A DNA stretch of 64,000 nucleotides from Saccharicrinis sp963677345. GTDB lineage: Bacteria > Bacteroidota > Bacteroidia > Bacteroidales > Marinilabiliaceae. Location: positions 186,001 to 250,000 of the forward strand of contig CAXXLC010000029.1 of the NCBI GenBank assembly GCA_963677345.2. Direction: 5' to 3'. Made by a program: the position numbers and the translations under genes. Positions 34,004 through 42,107 of this stretch are shown here, piece after piece (the stretch's first letter is position 1; each line of letters begins with the position of its first letter). The notes below the pieces were generated by a model. That model did no database searches, had not been told where the DNA came from, and saw nothing but the letters and a program-made list of their open reading frames with translations.

Positions 34004-35035
34004 ATGAATAACAAACAAAATAAAATGAAACTAGCAGTTTTTAGTAGTAGAAAATGGGTTGTAGACTCTTTTACCGAACTGAATAAAAAATTTAAATACG
34101 ATATTACTTATTTCGAGGCACGTTTGTATAAGCAAACTATTCCTTTAACAAAAGGGTTTGATGCAGTATGTGTATTTGTAAATGATACCGTTGATGAGGA
34201 AATTATCAAGGGCTTAAAAGAAAATGGTGTAAAGCAAATAGCACTGAGATGTGCAGGGTTTAATAATGTAGATATTGATGCCGCACAAAAATATGAAATT
34301 AACGTAGTTCGTGTACCTGCGTATTCACCTTATGCCGTTGCTGAACATACATTGGGATTAATTTTAAGTTTAAATCGTAAGTTTCATAAGGCTTATACAA
34401 GAGTGCGCGATGGTAACTTTGCCCTGGATGGATTGTTAGGCTTTGATTTACATGGTAAAACTGTAGGTGTAATAGGAACAGGTAAGATTGGCGAAATATT
34501 TATAAACCTGGTTAAAGGTTTTGGTTGCAAGGTTATTGCTTACGATAAATTTCCGAATGAAGAATTGAAAAAAGCCGGTATCAAGTATGTCGATTTGCAG
34601 GATATTTATAAACAGAGTGATGTTATTTCGTTACACTGCCCTTTAACATTCGAAACCTTTCATATGATTAATGAATATGCCATTGCTTCAATGAAACCAG
34701 GTGTTATGATTATTAATACCAGTCGTGGTCCCTTGATTGATACAGATGCTGTTATTATTGGTTTGAAAAAGGGTAAAGTGGGTTATTTAGGTTTGGATGT
34801 ATACGAAGAAGAGGAGGAGTTGTTTTTTGAAGATCACTCCGAAACAGTGATTCAGGATGATAAGTTTGTACGTTTACAAACATTTCCTAATGTGCTGATC
34901 ACGGCGCACCAGGCATTCTTTACAAAAGAAGCTGTTTTAAATATTGCTGAAACAACTTTTGATAATATTAAAACTTTTTTTGCTGAAGGAAAAAGTCCTA
35001 ATGCAGTGCTGCCAAAGAAGTCAACTAAAGCATAA
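34004..35035 (+). CDS. ldhA: D-lactate dehydrogenase (2-hydroxyacid dehydrogenase family)
   Basis: 343-residue NAD-dependent D-2-hydroxyacid dehydrogenase, close in type to fermentative LdhA: reduces pyruvate to D-lactate. The Rossmann fold shows TVGVIGTGKIGEIF, with catalytic Arg in NTSRGPLIDTDAV, Glu in YLGLDVYEEEEELFF and His in ITAHQAFFT. The N-terminus MKLAVFSSRKWV is typical of LdhA (ATG 34025 is an alternative start). Nearness to larB is suggestive of lactate metabolism. A terminator follows. Confidence 0.9.
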   Translation: MNNKQNKMKLAVFSSRKWVVDSFTELNKKFKYDITYFEARLYKQTIPLTKGFDAVCVFVNDTVDEEIIKGLKENGVKQIALRCAGFNNVDIDAAQKYEINVVRVPAYSPYAVAEHTLGLILSLNRKFHKAYTRVRDGNFALDGLLGFDLHGKTVGVIGTGKIGEIFINLVKGFGCKVIAYDKFPNEELKKAGIKYVDLQDIYKQSDVISLHCPLTFETFHMINEYAIASMKPGVMIINTSRGPLIDTDAVIIGLKKGKVGYLGLDVYEEEEELFFEDHSETVIQDDKFVRLQTFPNVLITAHQAFFTKEAVLNIAETTFDNIKTFFAEGKSPNAVLPKKSTKA

Positions 35036-35060
35036 AATTTTTGATTAGTATATAGTTTGT

Positions 35061-35092
35061 AAAGCCGGTTCTGATTTAGAATCGGCTTTTTT
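35061..35092 (+). terminator. Intrinsic terminator of ldhA
   Basis: 12-bp stem AAAGCCGGTTCT (35061-35072) / AGAATCGGCTTT (35078-35089) with one G-U pair, followed by T residues. Confidence 0.9.
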
Positions 35093-35132
35093 AATCGTTT
35101 GATTGCGATGATAATTGAATCATATAATATAT

Positions 35133-35930
35133 CTATTGTAGTCGATTTTCTTTAATATATTTGGCAACTTCAACTAAAGGAGCATTCCAAATTTGATTTT
35201 GATGTTGAGCTATATAATGAATAAGTTGCTGGTGAGCTTTTAACGAAACGTTAATGTCATGCTCCCCTCCAACACCATGAAATAAAAACACCAATAAAGT
35301 ATTTGATTCAATGGCTCTGTTTACCAGATTAATCATATCATTACCGGATTGACCATTAATTGCATAACAGTTGATATCTTTTAGGTCTATATCGTTTAAT
35401 TTTTGCATTCCGGTTTTTACTCCTCTGGCAGCAATAAATTCATCTTGTACACGGGTATAATAATTTATTGTATCTATATATGAATCACCACAGGGGTACG
35501 CAAAAGTACGTTCTGTTTTTCCATCAATGGCTTTAAGTAGGGTGTTGGTGATTCTAATTTCATTAACGGCTCTGTAAACTGAGTATTTGCTTAAATCTTT
35601 CTCTTCTGATACCCACGAACGATCTTCACCTTGTCCATTGCAGGGATGGGTTAGTGAATGATTACCTAATTCGTGTCCGTTTTCTGCTGCCGACCGCCAT
35701 TCATTCATTCTTTCACTAATAACAGGAGCTTCACCTTGTAGGTAAAAGGTTCCTTTAATATCAAAGGAATCTAAACAGTTTATAACCTTATCCAGATGAA
35801 CATTTAAAGCATCATCATAGGTAAGGACTACTGCACATTTTTTTTCATTCCAAAGAAGAGAGTCCTGAGCCTTTGTTTTAAAAGTTATAAGTAAAAATAA
35901 TAGGGTGAAGAAGAAATACAGACTTTTCAT
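35133..35930 (-). CDS. Secreted polysaccharide deacetylase (NodB domain)
   Basis: 265 residues with a signal peptide (MKSLYFFFTLLFLLITFKTKA). The NodB fold shows VVLTYDDALNVH (metal/catalytic Asp pair), GHELGNHSLTHP (His residues), RTFAYPCGDS and LLVFLFHGVGG. Carbohydrate-esterase family 4 enzymes remove acetyl groups from polysaccharides such as chitin or peptidoglycan; the exact substrate is unknown. It follows the CsgG-like gene by 16 bases, so they are probably co-transcribed. Confidence 0.85.
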   Translation of the reverse strand: MKSLYFFFTLLFLLITFKTKAQDSLLWNEKKCAVVLTYDDALNVHLDKVINCLDSFDIKGTFYLQGEAPVISERMNEWRSAAENGHELGNHSLTHPCNGQGEDRSWVSEEKDLSKYSVYRAVNEIRITNTLLKAIDGKTERTFAYPCGDSYIDTINYYTRVQDEFIAARGVKTGMQKLNDIDLKDINCYAINGQSGNDMINLVNRAIESNTLLVFLFHGVGGEHDINVSLKAHQQLIHYIAQHQNQIWNAPLVEVAKYIKENRLQ

Positions 35931-35946
35931 ATGGCTGAATATGTAT

Positions 35947-36831
35947 TTATTTTAACAGATGGTTATAATGGCTAACAATTTCTTCAACGATCTCATTTGA
36001 AGATATTTTTTTTGTTCTTAGGCTTTTCTTTACCGGGGCATCAATTCTTCTTTTAGTTGCAGTATCTAAGGTTTCTGCTATATAATACACTTCATTTTTA
36101 GATTCTTTAAGTGTAATCAATGCAATATACCTGCATTGATATCTTGATCTGAACTTTCCACAAATATATGCTACTGAGCCGTTTGATACCTGATCTGCTA
36201 TCTCTATGTTAAATGATTCTCCAAAGCGTAACTTCATCTTATCTATAATAGATTTTGCCAATGATGTATTTTTGTCAGGACGTATTGCAATAAGTAAAGT
36301 TTCACCATCAGTGTTCTCTTGTTTTTCTGTTGGATGATAATTAGTTGTAGGTTTAGTTACCTGTTGTGGAATGTAATTGGTGTTTTTAACTAATTTATTG
36401 GCTATTTGCTGACTAACAAGAATCAGGTCATTAGTCCCTTGTTTGGTGGAACCTGTTGATTGTAAAATCACTTTGGCAGTAGTTACATTCACCATTTTTA
36501 GCGAGATATAATAGTTATTTCCTAAAGGAACTACGGAGCCGTAGCAAACCAAATCTGCACCCATCATCTTTCCTAATTCACTAACTTGAGAATCATCAAC
36601 TAAACCGTTGCTTTGAAATTGAGCTTCAGCCAATACTTTTTCAATCATAGCGCGTTCTAAAACAATATATGAAGGTGTGTTTACAATAGCGTTACTGATT
36701 TCTTCACGAACAATACTTTTTATTCCATCTGAAATATTACCATCAGGATTAAATATGGCTACTTTTTTTTCATTCTGTGCAAATAATGAAATAGAAGCTA
36801 AGCAAAAATAGATTAGGAGTAAATGTTTCAT
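35947..36831 (-). CDS. CsgG/LpoB-like secreted protein
   Basis: 294 residues with signal peptide MKHLLLIYFCLASISLFAQN. Residues about 22-130 resemble the CsgG/LpoB-type nucleotide-binding-like fold: KVAIFNPDGNISDG, YIVLERAMIEKVLAEAQFQ, GADLVCYGSV. No lipobox cysteine, so not a typical outer-membrane lipoprotein of this class. The second half is unrecognised. Possibly an envelope assembly factor. Confidence 0.6.
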   Translation of the reverse strand: MKHLLLIYFCLASISLFAQNEKKVAIFNPDGNISDGIKSIVREEISNAIVNTPSYIVLERAMIEKVLAEAQFQSNGLVDDSQVSELGKMMGADLVCYGSVVPLGNNYYISLKMVNVTTAKVILQSTGSTKQGTNDLILVSQQIANKLVKNTNYIPQQVTKPTTNYHPTEKQENTDGETLLIAIRPDKNTSLAKSIIDKMKLRFGESFNIEIADQVSNGSVAYICGKFRSRYQCRYIALITLKESKNEVYYIAETLDTATKRRIDAPVKKSLRTKKISSNEIVEEIVSHYNHLLK

Positions 36832-37096
36832 GCGTCTAAAATTTGTTTTTTAATGGCCACATGAAACCAGCAACATAGTCATTCTTTGTGATAAAATACA
36901 TTGACATCGTTGATCTTATGATTCTCATGGCTTGTTTTATTGTGTGTTTAGATTAATGAATTACAAAAGTAAATTATTTTTTATCCTTGCAGGACTGGAT
37001 TCGATAATTTTAATCGGACTCAGGTTAATTGTTTAAAGATAAATTAAATTGAATATTTGCAAAATAGAATGTACGATAAAAATACAGGTAAAACTT
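36832..37096. other. Intergenic region with one copy of a repeated motif
   Basis: Upstream of the CsgG-like gene. Near 36907-36950 it contains TTCTCATGGCTTGTTTTAT with flanking TGAC and TGTGTGTTT, shared with 54343-54395 and, in the opposite orientation, 18254-18290. No ORF. Confidence 0.45.
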
Positions 37097-37131
37097 ACAA
37101 AAAAAGCAAGCTGCATAAGAGCAACTTGCTT
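37097..37131 (-). terminator. Terminator of the hydrogenase operon
   Basis: Stem AAGCAAGCTGC (37104-37114) / GCAACTTGCTT (37121-37131) with one wobble pair on the minus-strand RNA, followed in that direction by T residues. It lies 34 bases after the monomeric hydrogenase gene. Confidence 0.8.
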
Positions 37132-37164
37132 CATCTGATTAACTAACTATAATAAATGTATATA

Positions 37165-38613
37165 TTATTTATTGACTTCTGTGGTTTCCAATTCAGTAAG
37201 GAACTTCTTTAAAACGGCAGCACTGGCTTTGCTTGTAGATACAGCACCGGGTCCGTTTACACATCCTCCTTCACAACCCATTACTTCAATAAAATTATAC
37301 TCGGGTGGTTTAGCTGTAAATGCTTTTAGGAGTTTAATGTTTTTCTTGGTAAGCCCATCTACTAAAAACTCCTTAAATGCATAGCCGTTAGGTATATTGT
37401 GTTTAATGGCATTAGCAACACCTCCGCTTAAAGCAAATCCTCTTGCTTCATTTGAAATATTTAATTGAAGATTTAATTCACCTGCTTCAGGAAATTTAAT
37501 GTCGTAGGCTAAAAAGATTACGCTTAGTTCTTCAAAAGTTAACACGTAATCAATGTTGTTGGTATGTTTGGCTTCACTGCGTTTTGCTAAGCAAGGGCCA
37601 ATAAATACTCTTTTAGCATTTGGAAAACGTTCTTTTGCAATCTCAGCTGTATAATACATTGGAGATTTAGTGTGGGATACGAAAGGTTGAATCTTTTTAA
37701 TGTGTTTTTCACTTAAAAGAGTATGTGCAGGACAACATGATGAGGTCATGAAAGGATTTTCGTTCTGAACATTTTCAATCCATTCTTCTGTTTCATTTTT
37801 AGCAGTGACATCCGCACCTTCCGCAACTTCTATTACATGAGTAAATCCAATCTCTTTCAGAGCACCCAGCAGGTTTTCGGGTTTGGCCTTGAACTGACCA
37901 AAAATGGCAGGTGCAACCATGGCTACCATTTCTTCTTTTTGTTTAAGGTTGTATGTAAGTTGAATGACTTGCGATTTTTCCATGATGGCTCCAAAAGGAC
38001 AGGCAGTCATGCATTTACCGCAATAAATACATTTGGCTGGGTCGATAACTTCAATGCCGTTTTCGTCTTTTTTAATTGCGTTTACAGGACAAGCTTCTTC
38101 GCAAGGAACAGGCAAGTAGGCAATGGCATGGAAAGGACAAGCCTTTTGGCACAAGCCGCAGTTTATACATTTTTGATGATCGATAATGGCTTTACCGTTT
38201 AATACTCTAATGGCATCTCTTGGGCAGTTCACCTGGCAAGCCCTGGCTTCACAACCCTGACAAAGGTTACTAACGGTGTAATTTACCTGAACACATGAAC
38301 TACATGCTTCGTCTATCACTGTAAGGTGTTCTTCAGGCATTCCTTTTACCTCGATGGCCTTTTCTGCATAAGTTTTTAACGGAGTTAATTCATCCTCTTC
38401 ATCTGCAATGCAAAATCCCATCATTGCCATGGCTTTGTATTTAATAACAGCTCTGTCTTTATGAACACAACACCGAATGGGAGTTTTGGATTTTGGTCGC
38501 ATTTCAAGAGGGATCCGGTCAATCTTATCAAACAATTGATCTTCTTTTAATAGCTTAAGAATCCTCGTTAATAAATCTCTCCTCGTCTGAATCGCATTGT
38601 TAAAATAAGTCAT
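37165..38613 (-). CDS. Monomeric [FeFe]-hydrogenase (group B-like)
   Basis: 482 residues. N-terminal ferredoxin-type region with several 4Fe-4S motifs (CINCGLCQKACP, CIYCGKCMTACP and two further cysteine groups at about 105-140). The H-cluster domain follows with TSCCPAH, IGPCLAKRSEA and EVMGCEGGCVNGPG, so all four cluster-binding cysteines are present. It is expected to reduce protons with ferredoxin or oxidise H2. The maturation genes hydE, hydF and hydG are not in the window. Last gene of the operon, 90 bases after the phosphatase. Confidence 0.85.
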   Translation of the reverse strand: MTYFNNAIQTRRDLLTRILKLLKEDQLFDKIDRIPLEMRPKSKTPIRCCVHKDRAVIKYKAMAMMGFCIADEEDELTPLKTYAEKAIEVKGMPEEHLTVIDEACSSCVQVNYTVSNLCQGCEARACQVNCPRDAIRVLNGKAIIDHQKCINCGLCQKACPFHAIAYLPVPCEEACPVNAIKKDENGIEVIDPAKCIYCGKCMTACPFGAIMEKSQVIQLTYNLKQKEEMVAMVAPAIFGQFKAKPENLLGALKEIGFTHVIEVAEGADVTAKNETEEWIENVQNENPFMTSSCCPAHTLLSEKHIKKIQPFVSHTKSPMYYTAEIAKERFPNAKRVFIGPCLAKRSEAKHTNNIDYVLTFEELSVIFLAYDIKFPEAGELNLQLNISNEARGFALSGGVANAIKHNIPNGYAFKEFLVDGLTKKNIKLLKAFTAKPPEYNFIEVMGCEGGCVNGPGAVSTSKASAAVLKKFLTELETTEVNK

Positions 38614-38703
38614 AGTATATTATAGTTTTTTATTTTCTGTAATTTGTTTTTATTATAGTATTATTTGTTTTGATTTTGTACTTATTAAGTCTTTGTTGTC
38701 ATA

Positions 38704-39888
38704 TTACAAATATGTTGTATTTGTCTTTTTTAAGAATTTTGTTTCCAGTGTTTCAGTTATCTTTTTAATTACATTTCTTCTTATTTCTAACTCAACAGGA
38801 AGGTTTGGGTCTTGGTGAGCATTGTTAATTCTCGTACCTGAGATAAACTCTATTTCATCGCTGTCGAGCATCATATTAATTATTTTTCCAGATGTTCCGG
38901 CAGGTAGTTGTGTTTTAGGAGTGTAGTTCTGAATCTCTTCAGATACTTTAGCAAGTGTAATAACTCCTTCTGTTACTAAATCAACTCCTTTCATTTGGGC
39001 TTGAGGAGGTAAGCCGGGTTGATAATTTTCTAAATCAACCATAACTTCAGTATCTAATTCACGGGCAACAATTTTAGCTGTAGTTCCGCCGCATATAATA
39101 GTTTTACCGTTAAATTGTTTTATGCTATTTGCCAGTGTGGCATCGTTATATTTATGATATGGAGGTCCTGATACTATTAATAGTTTTCTTGGTTTTCTGT
39201 AATACAGTACACAGCATGAGGCATCATCTTTTAGGATTCCATCATCAATGCTGACTGTTTTTTTTATAATGTTTCGGGTTAAGTTTAGAGCTGAAATGCC
39301 CGGATTTTCGTTAATAATTGATTGTATATATTTTTTTAAACCGGCTAATTGCCAACCAAAATGCATTTTATTGCTACCCATACCACATTGAGTTACACCA
39401 TCGCTAACAAGAATAATTCTATCTTCCTTTTCGAGCTTAAAATTAGAATAGTAAAGTTTGTTGCGTGTGGTGTGCGGGTTGTTTATTGTTTTTTGCGTTT
39501 TAGGCAAATCAATAAATTCTCCTTTTCTTAATAGTAATACGGGTGGATTATCGTATTCTATTATTTTTACTTCACCTCTGTAGTTGACATCAATAATTGA
39601 AAATGTTGAATAGCTAACTTTTCTTAAAGAATCTTCAGGTAAGGTTTTGGTAATAAAATCAGCTGTTCTTTCAATAGATTCACCAGATATGGTAAATTGC
39701 AGAGCCATAGTACTTGTCATTGTGGCTGATATATTTGCCTTAGCTCCACTTCCTAAGCCATCTGAGAGAACCGCTACAAGTCTGTTTTCTTCTTTGGCCT
39801 TACTAAAGAGTACAGCATCGCCACAAATAGACTGGCCAGCCTTTGCATAGCATAATTTTTCTGCTTCTATGACAAAAGGATTATGCAT
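38704..39888 (-). CDS. SpoIIE-type PP2C phosphatase
   Basis: 394 residues. The SpoIIE phosphatase domain covers about 15-230 with metal-binding motifs ICGDAVLF, VAVLSDGLGSGAKANISA, IILVSDGVTQCGMGS and LKDDASCCVLYY. The C-terminal ~160 residues are unrecognised but recur in phosphatases encoded with sensory hydrogenases. The start is two bases after the sensory hydrogenase stop codon, so the pair is translationally coupled; a signalling role, with the hydrogenase as sensor and the phosphatase as output, is inferred from this pairing. Confidence 0.8.
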   Translation of the reverse strand: MHNPFVIEAEKLCYAKAGQSICGDAVLFSKAKEENRLVAVLSDGLGSGAKANISATMTSTMALQFTISGESIERTADFITKTLPEDSLRKVSYSTFSIIDVNYRGEVKIIEYDNPPVLLLRKGEFIDLPKTQKTINNPHTTRNKLYYSNFKLEKEDRIILVSDGVTQCGMGSNKMHFGWQLAGLKKYIQSIINENPGISALNLTRNIIKKTVSIDDGILKDDASCCVLYYRKPRKLLIVSGPPYHKYNDATLANSIKQFNGKTIICGGTTAKIVARELDTEVMVDLENYQPGLPPQAQMKGVDLVTEGVITLAKVSEEIQNYTPKTQLPAGTSGKIINMMLDSDEIEFISGTRINNAHQDPNLPVELEIRRNVIKKITETLETKFLKKTNTTYL

Positions 39889-39890
39889 AC

Positions 39891-41624
39891 TTAAATAAGA
39901 TCATTATTAAATAGGTTTGACTTTTCTTCAGAATAATCAGTTAAAATAGAATTTAATAAAGAATCTGTGAATGATGCATTTTCGCCTAATAAAGCAGCAA
40001 TCTTTTGTGTGGTCTCCATATTTTTTCTAATCACTTCTCTTGTCCTTTTTTCAATAATGTCACTTCTGAATTCTTTATTCTCAAAGTTCTGGATGATTCC
40101 TGCAACCAGTTTGTATTTTTGAATATTGAAAATTGAAACCTGGTAATTTTTCCCGTTCTGATTGACAGGGAGTTGATGATACTCTTTACCTGTGTGTATT
40201 GCTGTAGTAAATTGCTCTGTAAAATATCCTATTTCTTCAATTGGCCTGTTTATAATATTGAAATTTGAATTTTGTAAATCATATTTGTCATTCAGGTTTA
40301 ATATGTTGATACAACTTTGGTTAATCTCCTTGATGATTAACCCGGAGTCAACAAGGATAACTCCGGATGGAATTTTCTTTAATAGAATTGCAATTTGATG
40401 GTGAGCAACTTTTTTTAAATGAGAAACACACATATTGGTCTCTGCCATTCCGCTAAGTGTGGCCATTGCAAATTCACGGCATGTATTATATCCGCAACTA
40501 CCACAGTTTAATTCATCTTTGGCGGTGTGTTTTCCAATGCTTATTAAGGCCTCTTGGATATCTTCCGGCTTATAGTCTGGTAATGAAACTGCATTCTGAC
40601 CAAAATAATCACATTCTATATTTAATAAAACAGGCGATTCTTTTGGGGGTGAAAGATGTTTGGGTTTACTATTTAAAATTTCAATTTTTTTCTGAACAGG
40701 ATTGCTTTCTTCGCTACAGCCAGGGCCGTTAATGCAGCCTCCTTCACAAAGGAGTAGTTCAAGAAATACAGGGCCGTTATGTTCGATGGAGTCTAATGTG
40801 TTAAGAACTTTTTTTACTTCTTCTATGCCTGCAAATGAAAGTTTTAGCAGGTTATTCGTATTCTCTCCAAATGTATTTATCATTCCACCCTCAATAGGGT
40901 AAATATTACCATTGTCTGCCCTGTATGGATAAAAATCTTTGACCTTAGAATTTGTTTTAAGTTCAGTGACATCATAATTATCCATCCAGTCCTTTAATTC
41001 TTTAAAAGTGATGGCGGTATCAATCAAAGAAGGCCAATTGTCAGCTTCGGCTTTTTTTGCAATGCATGGACCAATAAAAATAATCTTTGTTTCCTTTAGA
41101 TTATTGGATTTTAAGCTCTTTGCATGAGCAAGCATTGGCGACAGAAAGGGAATAATATTTACAATGTGTTGGGGATAGTATTTTTTAATCAGTTCAACAA
41201 CTCCAGGACAGGCGCTTGATATATAAATACCTTTTTTTCGGGCTTTTAAAAATTGCTCAGTGTGCCCTGTTACAATTTGGGCACCTAAGGCAGTCTCTGA
41301 AATATAGTTAAAACCTAAATTTGTTAATTGGATAATAAACTCCTCGTCTGTCATATGAGGAAATTCAGATCGAAAAGAGGGAGCCACAGATGCAATGGTT
41401 GTGGTTCCTGACTTGATGAGTTGTTTCACCCTTGATACACCATTTCTGACTTGCTTTGCATTAGCGGGGCATACAGATACACAACGCCCGCAATATATGC
41501 ATAGCTCATCAATAATAGAAGCTTTTTGCTCCGTTATTTTGATGGCTTTTGAAGGACAGTTTCTAATGCATTTGTAACAGTCCATGCAGTCATTTTCTAA
41601 AGTGTATATGGGTTTTGTATTCAT
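39891..41624 (-). CDS. Sensory [FeFe]-hydrogenase with PAS domain (HydS-like, group C)
   Basis: 577 residues. Two 4Fe-4S motifs at the start (CMDCYKCIRNCPSKAI, CIYCGRCVSVCPANA), then an H-cluster domain with altered motifs: SSACPGVV instead of TSCCP (one cysteine absent), IGPCIAKKAEA and LLCEGGCINGPG. A further Fe-S domain (NCGSCGYNTCREFA) and a PAS domain (about 430-530) follow. These traits fit group C, regulatory hydrogenases that sense H2 or redox state rather than turn it over rapidly. Second gene of the operon; the partner phosphatase follows. Confidence 0.85.
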   Translation of the reverse strand: MNTKPIYTLENDCMDCYKCIRNCPSKAIKITEQKASIIDELCIYCGRCVSVCPANAKQVRNGVSRVKQLIKSGTTTIASVAPSFRSEFPHMTDEEFIIQLTNLGFNYISETALGAQIVTGHTEQFLKARKKGIYISSACPGVVELIKKYYPQHIVNIIPFLSPMLAHAKSLKSNNLKETKIIFIGPCIAKKAEADNWPSLIDTAITFKELKDWMDNYDVTELKTNSKVKDFYPYRADNGNIYPIEGGMINTFGENTNNLLKLSFAGIEEVKKVLNTLDSIEHNGPVFLELLLCEGGCINGPGCSEESNPVQKKIEILNSKPKHLSPPKESPVLLNIECDYFGQNAVSLPDYKPEDIQEALISIGKHTAKDELNCGSCGYNTCREFAMATLSGMAETNMCVSHLKKVAHHQIAILLKKIPSGVILVDSGLIIKEINQSCINILNLNDKYDLQNSNFNIINRPIEEIGYFTEQFTTAIHTGKEYHQLPVNQNGKNYQVSIFNIQKYKLVAGIIQNFENKEFRSDIIEKRTREVIRKNMETTQKIAALLGENASFTDSLLNSILTDYSEEKSNLFNNDLI

Positions 41625-41659
41625 GAAAAATGATGGTTAGTACAACTTTTAGTTTTGAA

Positions 41660-41923
41660 TTAGCCCAAAGTTTCAATCAGTATTTTTTCAACCTGAAAAG
41701 GCTGCACTTCTTCAAAAGTCTCATCATTAATTGTAATTACAGGACCTCTGTTACAGTTTTCTGTACATAGATGCCCTCTAAAATCAAGTGAAGCAGCAAT
41801 ACTATTTTTTTCGACGTATTGTTGGATGATTTCAAGGTTTTCTGCATTACCCCGAGTGTAACAAGAACTACCTAAGCATATTCTAATTACATTTTTTTTT
41901 AGTTGTGTATCCATTATTGCCAT
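41660..41923 (-). CDS. Thioredoxin-like [2Fe-2S] ferredoxin (NuoE-like)
   Basis: 87 residues with the thioredoxin-like ferredoxin cysteine pattern: CLGSSCYTRG in the first half and HLCTENCNRGP in the second, four cysteines in all. Such small proteins resemble NuoE/HoxE and carry electrons to hydrogenases. First gene of the hydrogenase operon, 35 bases upstream of the sensory hydrogenase. The start MAIMDTQ may be at the second ATG (41914). Confidence 0.8.
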   Translation of the reverse strand: MAIMDTQLKKNVIRICLGSSCYTRGNAENLEIIQQYVEKNSIAASLDFRGHLCTENCNRGPVITINDETFEEVQPFQVEKILIETLG

Positions 41924-41938
41924 AGTTTGTAATTGCTT

Positions 41939-41954
41939 ATCTATAATTGTGCCA
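41939..41954 (-). promoter_or_regulatory. Weak candidate sigma-54 promoter
   Basis: On the minus strand TGGCAC, five bases, TAGAT: the -24 element is perfect, but the -12 element has GA rather than GC, and only 16 bases separate it from the first ATG of the [2Fe-2S] gene. Placement downstream of the three operator repeats fits, but the match is incomplete. Confidence 0.3.
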
Positions 41955-42018
41955 TAGTGTATATTGTTATTGTAATTAGGCTATTATGGAAGGTGTTGTT
42001 TTGAGGTGTTATTGTTTG

Positions 42019-42088
42019 TGTTCAAAAAAGGAACAGTATAATTTAAGTTGTATGTTCAAAAAGTGAACAGTGTTCAAAAGTAGGACGT
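42019..42088 (-). promoter_or_regulatory. Three-copy operator cluster for the hydrogenase operon
   Basis: Three copies of one motif: TGTTCAAAAAAGGAACAG (42019-42036), TGTTCAAAAAGTGAACAG (42053-42070, a perfect 6-5-6 palindrome TGTTCA/TGAACA) and TGTTCAAAAGTAGGAC (42071-42086, degenerate right half). They lie 100-165 bases upstream of the operon start, the usual distance for activator sites of a sigma-54 promoter. The likely binder is the activator encoded at 42108-43820. Confidence 0.65.
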
Positions 42089-42107
42089 AATAACTTCGGG
42101 GATTTGG

